In this document: positions 26,427 through 35,463 of the stretch, one piece after another
How positions within the stretch are numbered: position 1 is the first letter of the stretch
Layout: each line of letters begins with the position of its first letter
From: Sphingobacterium hungaricum
Lineage (GTDB): Bacteria > Bacteroidota > Bacteroidia > Sphingobacteriales > Sphingobacteriaceae
Assembly (NCBI RefSeq): GCF_015210005.1
Contig: NZ_MU158698.1
Location: 1,845,352-1,909,351, forward strand
Direction of reading: 5' to 3'
Length of the DNA: 64,000 bases
The notes under the pieces: model-generated
Databases searched by the model: none
What the model saw: only the letters and a program-made list of their open reading frames with translations
Told to the model about the DNA's origin: nothing
Translations under genes and position numbers: made by a program

Positions 26427-26464
26427 GAAGATGCTGCTTAAATCAAATAAGCAGCATCTTCTTC
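26427..26464. terminator. Hairpin between convergent mltD-like and PyrR-like genes
   Basis: Perfect stem GATGCTGCTTA / TAAGCAGCATC. It includes the last codons and stop of the minus-strand PyrR-like gene. T-runs are weak on both sides, so it may serve as an RNA 3' stabiliser as much as a terminator. Confidence 0.5.
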
Positions 26465-26953
26465 GTTATCGAATTCTTCAAGAACAACTTCTACATGTTC
26501 TTTTAAAATGGTTGATAATTTCAGTCCATAATAATCACTGAAAATAGGGAATTTATGATGGCTTCTGTCAATAAGGACAGCTGTGCGCATTTTCTTTAAA
26601 GGAACATCTATAAAAGCTCCTAAACCATACGCAAGCGTCCTTCCGCTATTCAATACGTCATCGACAAGAATAATCACTTTGTTTTTTACGCTTTCTATTG
26701 GTTGGTCAGTTTTTGCTTCCAAGCTTCTTTTGTTTTTCACAACAGAAACTTTTAACAAATCAATTTGCTTTTCAGGTGCAATCTCTTGCAATATTTTTTG
26801 TAGGCGCTGCGCAAAAAAATAGCCTCTTTCAGCAATCCCTACCAACGCAAATGATGGCTCATCAAAATTGTCTTCGATAATCTGATAAGCTATTCTCAAG
26901 GATTTTTGTTTAATCTGTTCTTTATTTAGAATTAACGTTTTCTTTGTCGACAT
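26438..26953 (-). CDS. PyrR-like phosphoribosyltransferase
   Basis: 171 residues, close to PyrR length. The PRPP-binding signature is VIILVDDVLNSGRTLAYG (about 93-110) with the two acidic residues and the SGRT loop; VGIAERGYFFAQRL and LIDRSHHKFPIFSDYYGLKL are typical of PyrR/uracil phosphoribosyltransferases. PyrR binds pyr mRNA in Gram-positives and has weak uracil phosphoribosyltransferase activity. In Bacteroidota an RNA-binding role is not assured, so an enzyme role in pyrimidine salvage is the cautious reading. Not linked to other pyr genes here. Confidence 0.8.
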   Translation of the reverse strand: MSTKKTLILNKEQIKQKSLRIAYQIIEDNFDEPSFALVGIAERGYFFAQRLQKILQEIAPEKQIDLLKVSVVKNKRSLEAKTDQPIESVKNKVIILVDDVLNSGRTLAYGLGAFIDVPLKKMRTAVLIDRSHHKFPIFSDYYGLKLSTILKEHVEVVLEEFDNEEDAAYLI

Positions 26954-27073
26954 ACGGATTGTTTGAATTCTCGTAAAATTACTAATTCATTTTTAATTAA
27001 ACCTACATGATTTCAGATTCTGAATAGCAAAATCGATTTGTTTCTGTTTTTGAATTGAATAAAATGGGCATAA

Positions 27074-27106
27074 AAAACGGGATTATCTTGATGGATAATC
27101 CCGCTG
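27074..27106 (-). terminator. Terminator of the NlpC/P60 gene
   Basis: Minus strand: GGGATTATC, 6-nt loop, GATAATCCC, then GTTTTTTAT; 27 nt after the stop. Confidence 0.88.
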
Positions 27107-27132
27107 TATATTTTTTGAAACGATTGTTTCGC

Positions 27133-27714
27133 TTAGTTCAAATTATCTTTATCGTTTTTAGATATATCTGCAGTCATGATGCGGTGCTCTTCATCTAATT
27201 TCGGACGTCCGCCATTGTAGTAATATCTTTTCCAATAAGCTTCGTTCAGGTTACTTACCATTACACCTTTGCTTGATGAAGCATGTGCAAATTTGTCATC
27301 TCCTAAATAAACACCAACGTGCGTAATGCTTTTGCTTCTGATTTTGAAAAATACTAAATCTCCCGCTTGTAAATCATTTTTGCGTACTGGAGTAACATTT
27401 GTGTATTGATTTCTGCTGTTATACCCGATGGTTGTATTGAATACATTTTCGTACAAAGCCAACGAAAACTTAGAACAATCAATACCGCGTTTAGAATCAC
27501 CACCTAAACGGTATGGAGTTCCTAACCATTCGTACACAAATTGATAAAGTTTCGTATTAGTTGTTGCGTTTACCGCAACGCCCATGATTTGAGAGAAGTA
27601 TTCTTTTGCTAAATTATCAGGGTCAGCTGATTTTGTTTGATTATTTGTTTGTGCCTGCGACACTAGACATAAGCCTATGAAGAGCATTCCTGCCACTAGT
27701 TTCTTTGTATTCAT
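27133..27714 (-). CDS. NlpC/P60 cysteine peptidase, cell-wall hydrolase
   Basis: 193 residues with a signal peptide (to about residue 22). The NlpC/P60 domain spans about 55-175. The catalytic triad is visible: Cys80 in GIDCSKFSLALY, His132 in ITHVGVYLGDD, and His144 in KFAHASSSKGV. LGTPYRLGGDSKRGIDCS is the classic substrate-side segment. Members split gamma-D-glutamyl-diamino acid bonds in peptidoglycan stems in the periplasm. Single gene with its own terminator; the upstream stretch to the thr leader shows no other gene. Confidence 0.9.
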   Translation of the reverse strand: MNTKKLVAGMLFIGLCLVSQAQTNNQTKSADPDNLAKEYFSQIMGVAVNATTNTKLYQFVYEWLGTPYRLGGDSKRGIDCSKFSLALYENVFNTTIGYNSRNQYTNVTPVRKNDLQAGDLVFFKIRSKSITHVGVYLGDDKFAHASSSKGVMVSNLNEAYWKRYYYNGGRPKLDEEHRIMTADISKNDKDNLN

Positions 27715-28031
27715 TTAATCGCTTTTATTTACAAAAACTTAGTTCTGATTTCGACAAATTGCTCTGTTTTTTATTAGAACTGAAGCGAATGTACTACATA
27801 CTGTCTAATTTTCCAAACAAAAGCTCATTTCTTTAACAAACCTTTAACATTTTTAACATTTGATTTTAACGTTTATTGACACAACCTTTCGCTGAGCAAT
27901 GCTTCAAAAGATTGGTCTATATGTCAATTATTCAATCAAATCGACTATAAATTGCCAAAATTTTAAATATTTTTTATTTTTAATTCATTAATTTAATTTA
28001 TTAGTCTATATTTACGGCAGAAAAGATAAAT
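27715..28031. other. Intergenic region between the NlpC/P60 gene and the thr leader
   Basis: AT-rich, no credible gene. It should hold both divergent promoters. TATATTTA at 28007-28014 is a weak fit to a -7 box for the thr operon, about 18 nt before the leader ATG. No clear -33 box is seen. Confidence 0.4.
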
Positions 28032-28109
28032 ATGAATTTCAACACAATTACTATTTCTATTATTATTACTACCGGAAAAATTTCTCGGGAAGGTAATTCT
28101 AGTGTATAG
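28032..28109 (+). CDS. thrL: Threonine-operon leader peptide
   Basis: 25 codons, M-N-F-N-T-I-T-I-S-I-I-I-T-T-G-K-I-S-R-E-G and a short end, stop TAG at 28107. Nine of the residues at positions 5-17 are Thr or Ile, the regulatory amino acids of the thr operon, as in the E. coli leader. Its R-E-G codons contain CGGGAAGG (28086-28093), which is complementary to CCTTCCCG (28134-28141) in the ascending arm of the downstream terminator. Ribosome stalling on Thr/Ile codons would leave that segment free and favour antitermination; full translation to the TAG would cover it. It ends 78 nt before thrA. Confidence 0.85.
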   Translation: MNFNTITISIIITTGKISREGNSSV

Positions 28110-28128
28110 TAAAAAGTACAACATAAAG

Positions 28129-28159
28129 AAAAGCCTTCCCGAAACGGAAGGCTTTTTTT
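28129..28159 (+). terminator. Attenuator terminator of the thr operon
   Basis: Stem AAGCCTTCC (28131-28139) / GGAAGGCTT (28146-28154) with loop CGAAAC, then a run of T. CCTTCCCG (28134-28141) can pair instead with CGGGAAGG inside the leader-peptide gene, giving the competing antiterminator. Confidence 0.9.
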
Positions 28160-28187
28160 ATTTCACAATAAAAACGAACATAACAGA

Positions 28188-30635
28188 ATGAAAGTATTAA
28201 AATTCGGAGGAACATCAGTTGGGTCAATAGAAAGCATAAATGCTGTATTGGATATTGTCCAGAAATCATACGAGGCTGGAGAAAAACCGCTTGTAGTTTT
28301 GTCGGCAATGTCGGGAATCACCAATCTCTTAACGAAAATGGCTGAAGATGCTGCTGTCGGAGTTGCTTTCGATGATGATTTGAAACAATTAGAGCTGAAA
28401 CATTTTGAAGTTGTCAAGGCTTTGCTAGCTGTTAAATATCAAAATCCGGTATTCACGAAGTTAAAATTGCTGTTCAATGAGCTGGAAGAATTGCTTCAGG
28501 GAGTTTCAGCGCTTAGAGAAATCAGCGTGCAGAGCAAGGACTTAATCGTTTCTTATGGTGAGCGCTGTTCAAATTACCTGGTTTCCAAAATCATGGAACA
28601 ATATATTCCTGAATCGCTATTCATCGATGCTTCTCATTATGTAAAAACAGATTCTAATTTCGGCCATGCCCATGTGCTGGAACCCTTGACTACGCAGTTG
28701 ATTCAGGCTTTAGCACAATCTCATTCTGATAAATTGTTGTTCGTTACTGGATTTATCGGTTCCAACGAAAAAGGAAGAATCACAACCTTAGGGCGTGGCG
28801 GTTCGGATTATACAGCTGCTATTTTTGGTTCGGTTTTAAATGCAGAAGCAATTGAAATCTGGACGGATGTCAACGGAATGCTTACTGCGGACCCTCGCAT
28901 CGTGCGCAAAGCTTTTTCTTTAGCTACGCTGACGTACACTGAAGCGATGGAGTTGTCGTATTTCGGCGCAAAAGTAATTTATCCGCCAACGATGATTCCT
29001 GCATTCTTAAAGAAAATCCCAATCGTTATCCGAAATACGTTCCAACCTGAATTTCCGGGTACGGTCATCCAGTTCGAATCTGATAAATCAGCTTATCCAA
29101 TCAAAGGCATTTCATCCATCGCTGATATTTCAATCATCAATTTGAGCGGAAGCGGAATGATTGGCAAAACAGGCTTTTCAGGTCGTTTGTTTACTTTGTT
29201 AGCTCGCGAGCAAATCAATGTGATTTTAATTACCCAATCGTCTTCTGAACATAGCATCACATTTGCGGTCAATCCTGAAGACGCGAACAAAGCGTTGGAG
29301 TTGATTTCAGCAGAATTTGAATTGGAACTGGAAGCCAATAAATTATCCATTCCAGAAGTTGAAGAAAACTTATCCATCTTGGCAATCGTTGGCGAGAACA
29401 TGAAGAAAACTCCTGGCATGTCAGGCCGTTTGTTTCATGCTTTGGGAAGAAATGGGATTAATGTGCGTGCAATTGCACAAGGCTCATCTGAATTCAATAT
29501 TTCTGTGATTATTTCTAAAGACGATTTAAGCAAAGCCTTGAACGCTGTGCATGATGCATTTTTTGCTGAATTAAAGAAAACCTTGTACGTTTTTAGTTTG
29601 GGGACAGGAAATATTGGAAGTACTTTATTCAAGCAGTTGCACGAACAATATGATTTTTTATTGAATAACAATGACTTGGATATTCAAGTTGTCGGGATTT
29701 CCAACTCGCGAAAAATGTTATTTGATGTGCAGGGAATCGACTTGTCCAATTGGAAAAACCTATTGGATGAGCATGGGGAAGTTGCAGATTTAGCAAATTT
29801 CGTTGAAATCATGAAAATGATGAATCTGCCAAATTGTGTTTTCATCGACAACACCGCTAGTAAATTGCCTTCATCTTATTATGAAGATATTTTTAAATCG
29901 AATATCTCGATTGTTACTTGCAATAAAATTGCGAACTCTGGTCCTTACGATCAATATAAATTATTGCATGATACAGCAAGAAAACATGGTGTCGATTTTT
30001 ATTATGAGACAAATGTTGGTGCCGGTCTGCCAATCGTGAGCGTGCTGAAAGACTTGATGTTAAGCGGAGATAGGTTGCTAAAAATTGAAGCGATTTTGTC
30101 CGGAACTATTTCGTACATCTTTAATAATTTTGTTGGCGAAGCATCATTTTATGATGTAGTTAAGCAAGCGCAAGAATTGGGATATACCGAGCCTGATCCT
30201 CGTGATGATTTGGGCGGAGTTGATTTTATGCGCAAGATGCTGATTCTTGCTCGTGATGCAGGAATTCAGATTGAAGCTTCTGATGTAGATTTAGGAAATA
30301 TTTTGCCGGAATCATGTTTGAAAGCAGAATCAGTCGAATCGTTTTATGAGGAATTGCTGAAAGCGAATGGGTATTTTGATGAACTGAAGAATAAGGCACA
30401 AAGCGAAAATAAGGTCATTCGATACATCGGGAAATTAGAAAATGGAAAAGTTTCCATTGTATTGGAGTTTGTAGATGATAAGCATCCATTTTATGCATTG
30501 TCAGGTTCGGATAATATCATTTCATTCACAACAGAACGTTACAAAGAACGTCCGTTGGTCGTGAAAGGTCCTGGTGCTGGTGCAGAAGTTACTGCCGGTG
30601 GCGTGTTTGCAGATTTAGTAAATGTTGGTGCATAA
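28188..30635 (+). CDS. thrA: Bifunctional aspartokinase / homoserine dehydrogenase
   Basis: 815 residues, full length. Residues 1-300 are the kinase (VLKFGGTSVGS at the start; TTLGRGGSDYTAA near residue 205). Two ACT regulatory segments follow at about 315-440 (INLSGSGMIGKTGFSGRLF; LAIVGENMKKTPGMSGRLFHALGRNGINVRAIAQGSS). The rest is homoserine dehydrogenase (VFSLGTGNIGSTLFKQL at about 466; YETNVGAGLPIVSVLKDLMLSGD at about 605; ELGYTEPDPRDDLGGVD at about 663). It performs the first and third steps from aspartate to threonine. Expected control: the attenuator upstream, plus feedback at the ACT domains. thrB follows after 11 nt. Confidence 0.97.
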   Translation: MKVLKFGGTSVGSIESINAVLDIVQKSYEAGEKPLVVLSAMSGITNLLTKMAEDAAVGVAFDDDLKQLELKHFEVVKALLAVKYQNPVFTKLKLLFNELEELLQGVSALREISVQSKDLIVSYGERCSNYLVSKIMEQYIPESLFIDASHYVKTDSNFGHAHVLEPLTTQLIQALAQSHSDKLLFVTGFIGSNEKGRITTLGRGGSDYTAAIFGSVLNAEAIEIWTDVNGMLTADPRIVRKAFSLATLTYTEAMELSYFGAKVIYPPTMIPAFLKKIPIVIRNTFQPEFPGTVIQFESDKSAYPIKGISSIADISIINLSGSGMIGKTGFSGRLFTLLAREQINVILITQSSSEHSITFAVNPEDANKALELISAEFELELEANKLSIPEVEENLSILAIVGENMKKTPGMSGRLFHALGRNGINVRAIAQGSSEFNISVIISKDDLSKALNAVHDAFFAELKKTLYVFSLGTGNIGSTLFKQLHEQYDFLLNNNDLDIQVVGISNSRKMLFDVQGIDLSNWKNLLDEHGEVADLANFVEIMKMMNLPNCVFIDNTASKLPSSYYEDIFKSNISIVTCNKIANSGPYDQYKLLHDTARKHGVDFYYETNVGAGLPIVSVLKDLMLSGDRLLKIEAILSGTISYIFNNFVGEASFYDVVKQAQELGYTEPDPRDDLGGVDFMRKMLILARDAGIQIEASDVDLGNILPESCLKAESVESFYEELLKANGYFDELKNKAQSENKVIRYIGKLENGKVSIVLEFVDDKHPFYALSGSDNIISFTTERYKERPLVVKGPGAGAEVTAGGVFADLVNVGA

Positions 30636-30646
30636 TAGTATTTATA

Positions 30647-31627
30647 ATGGAATTACAGAAGAGAAAGAATCAATTGGATTTTTCTAAAATAGAAAATGAG
30701 ATCCGTGTTTTTGCGCCAGCAACGGTTGCTAACATGATTTGCGGATTTGACATATTGGGTTTTGCCGTCGATGCACCCGGAGATGAAGTTGCGATGTATA
30801 GAACTACAGAGCCTGGCGTTCGGATTCGTTCAATCCAAGGAGATGACGGACGACTGCCTTTAGATCCAGACAAAAATACGGTCAGCGCTTGTGTCAAAAT
30901 GTTGCTTCAGCATTTAGGTATAGAAAATGAATTCGGTGTGGAGATTGAATTGATTAAGCACATGCCAATAGGAAGTGGTTTAGGTTCCAGCTCGGCAAGC
31001 ACAGTAGCTGGTTTATTTGCAATCAATAATCTTTTGGGAAATCCATTAAGCAAAGAGGAATTGCTTCCGTTTTGCGTGGAAGGCGAGCGTTTGGCTTGTG
31101 GCCACGGTCATGCTGACAATGTTGCTCCTGCTTTGTTTGGAGGAATTACCTTGATCCGTGGCTATGAACCCCTGGATGTGATTAAATTGCCTGTTCCGAA
31201 TGATTTGTACGCTGGTGTTGTATTTCCAAAAGTTGATGTACCCACGCGTGATGCACGGCAATTGATCAAAGGGAAAGTGGCACTGAAAGATGCGGTCACT
31301 CAGTGGGGCAATATCGCTGGTTTAATTGCAGGATTGTACGAAAGCGATTATGACTTGATCAGCCGTTCAATGAAAGATGTATTGATTGAGCCCACGCGAG
31401 CAATCTTGATTCCTGAATTTTATGAAATGAAACAAATGGCGATGGATCTAGGAGCTTTAAGTTTTGGGATTTCTGGTTCTGGCCCATCTGTCGTTGCGAT
31501 CACAAAAGACGAATCTATCGCCAAACAAATTACTGAGAAAATTAGCGCCCACCTAACGGCAAAAGAAATTGAAAGTTTACATTATGTGTCTGCTGTCAAT
31601 ACTGTAGGACCAAAAATAATCAACTAA
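30647..31627 (+). CDS. thrB: Homoserine kinase
   Basis: 326 residues, a GHMP kinase. The ATP-binding motif PIGSGLGSSSAS is at 107-118; RVFAPATVANMICGFDILGFAVD at the N-terminus and SFGISGSGPSVVAI near residue 280 are the other two family motifs. It phosphorylates homoserine to O-phosphohomoserine in the cytosol. A basic N-terminal stretch of about 20 residues precedes the fold. It lies 11 nt after thrA and 6 nt before thrC, so the three are one transcript. Confidence 0.96.
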   Translation: MELQKRKNQLDFSKIENEIRVFAPATVANMICGFDILGFAVDAPGDEVAMYRTTEPGVRIRSIQGDDGRLPLDPDKNTVSACVKMLLQHLGIENEFGVEIELIKHMPIGSGLGSSSASTVAGLFAINNLLGNPLSKEELLPFCVEGERLACGHGHADNVAPALFGGITLIRGYEPLDVIKLPVPNDLYAGVVFPKVDVPTRDARQLIKGKVALKDAVTQWGNIAGLIAGLYESDYDLISRSMKDVLIEPTRAILIPEFYEMKQMAMDLGALSFGISGSGPSVVAITKDESIAKQITEKISAHLTAKEIESLHYVSAVNTVGPKIIN

Positions 31628-31633
31628 AGCCAT

Positions 31634-32935
31634 ATGAAATTTTACAGTACCAACAATAAAAATCTACGCATCAATTTTGAAGAGGCAGTTTTTAATTCCT
31701 TGCCCCAAGACAAAGGTTTGTATATGCCCGAATATGTTCCGAAGCTAGATCCTTTTTTTATCAAGAATATTCAAAACTATTCGTTCCAAGAAATTGCTTT
31801 TACCATTGCGAAATCTTTTTTACAAGATGACATTCCAGAACAGGATTTGAAGAAAATCATCAACGAATCGGTTAATTTCGATGCTCCGGTAAAATTCCTT
31901 TCTGCCGATACCGCAGTTCTGGAATTATTTCATGGCCCATCGTATGCATTTAAAGATTTCGGCGCACGGTTTATGAGCCGAATCATGGGTTATTTCTCGA
32001 AAGAAAATGATGCACTTTTGGATGTGCTTGTTGCTACTTCCGGCGATACGGGAGGAGCTGTAGCATTGGGATTCTTAGGCATTGCTGGAACGAGAGTAAC
32101 CATTCTGTATCCAAAAGGAAAAGTATCTAAAGTTCAAGAAGAACAATTGACGACAAATGGCCAAAATATTCGCGCTTTGGAAGTTGAAGGAACTTTTGAC
32201 GATTGCCAAGCTTTGGTGAAGCAAGCATTCAATGACCCAGAATTACAGCAAAAATTAAGGTTGACTTCGGCGAATTCGATTAATATTGCACGATTAATTC
32301 CACAAACCTTCTATTATTTTTGGGCTTATGCCCAAGCTAAATCTCAAGGAATTCACGAGGTTGTTTTTACCGTTCCCTCCGGAAATTTTGGAAATATCGG
32401 TGCAGGACTGTTAGCTTACAAGATGGGTTTGCCCGTTAAGCATTTCGTTGCAGGGACAAATGTTAACGATACGGTACCGCGATTTTTAACTTCTGGAAAT
32501 TATGAACCTAAATCTTCTACGCAAACATTGAGCAACGCGATGGATGTTGGTGACCCAAGCAATTGGGTTCGGATATTGGATTTGTTCGATAAAAATTTGG
32601 ATGAGTTAAAGAGTATAGTGACGGCATACAGTTATTCGGACGAGCAAACGAAACAAGCAATGGATGAACTCTATGAGAAATTCAATTACATCGCGTGTCC
32701 GCATACAGCGATTGCTTATGTAGCTTCGCAAGACTATAAAAAGGATTTTCCTGGAGAATATGCATCCATCTTTTTGTCGACAGCGCATGCTTGCAAATTT
32801 CCTGACGCGATAGATGAAGCGGTTTTTTCTAAAATTGAATTGCCTGCTGATGCTAAAAATGACCAGAAAAAAGAAAAACTAGCAACTAATCTAGAAGTGG
32901 ATTATGCTAGTTTCAAATCGTATCTTTTAAGTTAA
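31634..32935 (+). CDS. thrC: Threonine synthase
   Basis: 433 residues. The pyridoxal-phosphate lysine is Lys107 in GPSYAFKDFGARF; ATSGDTGGAVALGF binds the cofactor phosphate, and VPSGNFGNIGAGLLAYKMGLPVKHFVAGTNVNDTVPRFL is typical of the long bacterial form. It converts O-phosphohomoserine to threonine, the last step of the pathway. A terminator follows 2 nt later. Confidence 0.97.
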   Translation: MKFYSTNNKNLRINFEEAVFNSLPQDKGLYMPEYVPKLDPFFIKNIQNYSFQEIAFTIAKSFLQDDIPEQDLKKIINESVNFDAPVKFLSADTAVLELFHGPSYAFKDFGARFMSRIMGYFSKENDALLDVLVATSGDTGGAVALGFLGIAGTRVTILYPKGKVSKVQEEQLTTNGQNIRALEVEGTFDDCQALVKQAFNDPELQQKLRLTSANSINIARLIPQTFYYFWAYAQAKSQGIHEVVFTVPSGNFGNIGAGLLAYKMGLPVKHFVAGTNVNDTVPRFLTSGNYEPKSSTQTLSNAMDVGDPSNWVRILDLFDKNLDELKSIVTAYSYSDEQTKQAMDELYEKFNYIACPHTAIAYVASQDYKKDFPGEYASIFLSTAHACKFPDAIDEAVFSKIELPADAKNDQKKEKLATNLEVDYASFKSYLLS

Positions 32936-32937
32936 AT

Positions 32938-32981
32938 GCAAAGTCCCAAGATTTCAGATTCTTGGGACTTTGTTTTTTATT
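32938..32981. terminator. Terminator between thrC and the YceI gene
   Basis: Stem AAAGTCCCAAGA / TCTTGGGACTTT (with a short bulge) followed by GTTTTTTA on the plus strand; its symmetry lets it also stop the convergent YceI transcript. Confidence 0.88.
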
Positions 32982-33507
32982 TTGTCACTGGAAGCTTAAT
33001 GTCAATTTTGACAACCTCTCCAACTCCTTTTTTGATTAGATTGTAGTCTTCTCGGTTAATTTCAAAACTGCCTAAAAACTCGCCTGTATTTCCTTTTTCA
33101 GTAAATGTGAACGGAATTTTAACAGGTTTAGTTACGTCTTTTATTTTCAGGTTTCCTTCAACAACATAACCTGAAGCAGTTTTTGCAAAACTTTTTGAAT
33201 TGAATGTGATGGATGGGTATTTCTCAACATCAAAAAAATCATCTGCTTTTGCATGCTTGGTTTTCATTCCCATTCCTAAATCAAGTGTATTTACATCTAC
33301 TTGAACCTGAATGTTCGATTGGGCAAGATTTTTTGGGTCAAAAGAAACTTTTCCTTTCAATCCTCCTATTGTTCCTTTTGCTTTGCTCGTGTCAAACGCA
33401 AGAACATAGTCATTCTGTGAGATTTTCCATTCAGCATATAGGTTCACCGCATATGCAGATGTGAACAGGATAAAAATACTAAATAGAAGAATTTTTAATG
33501 TTTTCAT
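32977..33507 (-). CDS. YceI-family periplasmic lipid-binding-like protein
   Basis: 176 residues with a signal peptide (to about residue 19). The YceI domain starts at AEWKISQNDYVLAFDTSKAKGTIGGLKGKVSFDPKNL and includes HAKADDFFDVEKYPSITFNSKS and GNLKIKDVTKPVKIPFTF. The family forms a lipocalin-like barrel that binds polyisoprenoid or other lipids in the periplasm. Its role here is not given by the neighbours. Single gene, convergent with thrC. Confidence 0.9.
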   Translation of the reverse strand: MKTLKILLFSIFILFTSAYAVNLYAEWKISQNDYVLAFDTSKAKGTIGGLKGKVSFDPKNLAQSNIQVQVDVNTLDLGMGMKTKHAKADDFFDVEKYPSITFNSKSFAKTASGYVVEGNLKIKDVTKPVKIPFTFTEKGNTGEFLGSFEINREDYNLIKKGVGEVVKIDIKLPVTK

Positions 33508-33609
33508 TTTGATTTAATTAATGTTTATAGATATGTAAAATCGTTATGTAAATCTCGTTAATAATTTGATATTATTTTGTAAAAAATTTTAAACAAATTT
33601 TGTCAAACC

Positions 33610-34173
33610 TTAATGGTCTTTGAACTGAAGATGTTCCATTTCTTTGTTAAATAATCTTGCTTCGTTTACCATTTTAAAGCCGACCTGAATATAGAGTTTC
33701 TTTGCATTTGGATTTGATTTTTCGACCAGAAGGCCCAAAACTTGATTTTGATTGACCGCAAATTCTTGAATGCTAAAATTTAATAGGCTACGGCCAATTC
33801 CTTTTCCTTGTGCCTGTGGAAATACCGAAAGGGTATCAATGTAGATTTCTCCAGCCGATGTTTCATCTTCGAATTGTAGTTCACGCTTGAATTTTTCCGA
33901 TAAATAATTTTTTATCGGCTCTCTAAGCTTGCTTAAATCCTTTCCATCATATAAAGTAATTTGACCTAAAATCTGCTTGTTCTCTTCCGCAACGTAACTG
34001 TTCTCATAGCTGTATTGGTTATTTTCTAAAGAAATAAAATGCATTAAAAAATCTTTCGCGTGCAGAGGATTTTTATCTCCAATAAAATAATAGACAATTT
34101 CATCCATTGCCAAAAGCATCAAATCAGCAAGTGCTGAAGCGTCGTTTTTAGTAGCTTTTCTTAGCGTAATCAT
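33610..34173 (-). CDS. GNAT-family N-acetyltransferase
   Basis: 187 residues from the ATG at 34173 (MITLRKATKND, the usual GNAT beginning). An in-frame ATG at 34248 would add 25 hydrophobic residues and lies inside the repeat upstream of the Fic gene, so I reject it. The acetyl-CoA motif is YIDTLSVFPQAQGKGIGRSLLNF, and the C-terminal LVEKSNPNAKKLYIQVGFKMVNEARLF is intact. The middle contains a long insert between the first helices and the core. Substrate unknown. Confidence 0.87.
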   Translation of the reverse strand: MITLRKATKNDASALADLMLLAMDEIVYYFIGDKNPLHAKDFLMHFISLENNQYSYENSYVAEENKQILGQITLYDGKDLSKLREPIKNYLSEKFKRELQFEDETSAGEIYIDTLSVFPQAQGKGIGRSLLNFSIQEFAVNQNQVLGLLVEKSNPNAKKLYIQVGFKMVNEARLFNKEMEHLQFKDH

Positions 34174-34230
34174 AATGCCTAAATGTACAAAAAGCAGAAT
34201 TGACTTTATAAATCTGGGGGTATAAATAAT

Positions 34231-34310
34231 CAAAATAAACGTGTCCAATTTTTACCCACGTTTTTAAAACGTGTCCGTTTTTTGAATTTTTTTGGACACG
34301 TTATTTATTT
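34231..34310. repeat. Direct repeat with CGTGTCC motifs, upstream of fic
   Basis: Begins with CAAAATAAACGTGTCCA (34231-34247), identical to 35456-35472 downstream of the gene. It holds two AAACGTGTCC boxes (34237 and 34267) and one inverted TTTGGACACGTT box (34291-34302), so a hairpin AACGTGTCC / GGACACGTT can form. The last box overlaps a candidate -33 TTTG (34291-34294) that sits 20 nt before TAAATTGG (34315-34322). Confidence 0.75.
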
Positions 34311-34368
34311 TTTATAAATTGGTGCAAAGTTTTTAAGGCACAATGGATTAATTAAAAATCGAATTAAG

Positions 34369-35463
34369 ATGGTAATAAATGTAAGGAAAGCATATAACAG
34401 CTTACCAAAACTTCCGCCAAAACATTCTTTGATTGAATCAATTGCTATTTTGAAACAAGAGAGCAAGTCGGCTGTTGCGTTGGCTGAATTAAAAGGTTTA
34501 GCAAGAACATTGCCGAATCAGAATATTCTAATCAATGCAATCGTGCTCAAAGAAGCTCAAGCGAGTTCGGAAATTGAGAATGTAATCACTACGCAAGATA
34601 AGCTTTACCAAGCCTTGTATGCAAAATCTGATAAACCAGATGTTGCGACGAAAGAAGTGTTGCGATATCGAGAAGCCTTGTTGATGGGAACCAAGTTGAT
34701 TAAACAAAAGGAATTTCTGAACACAAATGGCATAATCGAAATACAAAAAGAGCTGGAGGAAAATGATGCGGGTTTGCGAAAATTGCCAGGAACTTCGCTT
34801 GTCAACGAATTTACAAACGAAGTGATTTACACGCCACCAGATAATTTTGATGTGATTAATGCTTTGATGAAAAATTTAGAAGATTTCATCAATATCGATG
34901 ACGATACTTCGCCCTTGATAAAATTGGCCATTCAGCATTATCAATTTGAAAGCATCCATCCATTCTATGATGGAAATGGACGGACAGGAAGAATTATCAA
35001 TGTGCTGTATTTGATTTTGAATAATTTATTAAACGAGCCCATTTTATATTTAAGTTCCTACATAATTCAAAATAAAGCAGATTACTATCGCTTGCTTCAA
35101 GAAGTTCGGACGAAAAAAAACTGGGAAGGCTGGATTTTATTTATTTTAAAAGGGATTGAACAGACAGCTACCGAGACAATTGAGACCATCAATAAAATCA
35201 ATAGCTTGTTTTTAAAAAATCAAAAATTGGTTCAAGAAAAATTGTCCAGAATATACTCAAAGGATTTGATTGAACAATTGTTTATTCATCCTTATTGCAA
35301 GATAGAATTCTTGGTCGATTCGCTGAAAATTAATAGAAAGACAGCTTCCAATTATTTGAAAAGTTTGGTTGATGTGGGAATTCTTGAGCCGGAAACAATA
35401 GGTAAAGAAGTTATTTACATGAATGTGGAGCTCTATAATCTATTAAAAAGAGGCTCAAAATAA
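34369..35463 (+). CDS. Fic-domain AMPylation-type enzyme with C-terminal winged helix
   Basis: 364 residues. The Fic catalytic motif HPFYDGNGRTGR is complete at 197-208, with His197 as general base and Asp201 for metal. An N-terminal inhibitory helix carries SSEIEN (66-71), whose Glu normally blocks ATP binding (class II Fic). The C-terminal 60 residues look like a winged helix (CKIEFLVDSLKINRKTASNYLKSLVDVGILEPETIGKEVIY), typical of stand-alone Fic regulators. Such enzymes transfer AMP or a related group to Ser/Thr/Tyr of a target protein. The gene is bracketed by direct repeats carrying CGTGTCC boxes, the second of which includes its stop codon; self-binding by the winged helix is an attractive inference. 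Confidence 0.88.
   Translation: MVINVRKAYNSLPKLPPKHSLIESIAILKQESKSAVALAELKGLARTLPNQNILINAIVLKEAQASSEIENVITTQDKLYQALYAKSDKPDVATKEVLRYREALLMGTKLIKQKEFLNTNGIIEIQKELEENDAGLRKLPGTSLVNEFTNEVIYTPPDNFDVINALMKNLEDFINIDDDTSPLIKLAIQHYQFESIHPFYDGNGRTGRIINVLYLILNNLLNEPILYLSSYIIQNKADYYRLLQEVRTKKNWEGWILFILKGIEQTATETIETINKINSLFLKNQKLVQEKLSRIYSKDLIEQLFIHPYCKIEFLVDSLKINRKTASNYLKSLVDVGILEPETIGKEVIYMNVELYNLLKRGSK

Noticed and set aside
28099..28417. Minus-strand frames over the thr attenuator and thrA start
   Set aside because: Shadows of thrA and of the attenuator hairpin.
34174..34248. N-terminal extension of the second GNAT protein
   Set aside because: It lies within the repeat upstream of fic, and the GNAT fold begins at MITLRKAT.
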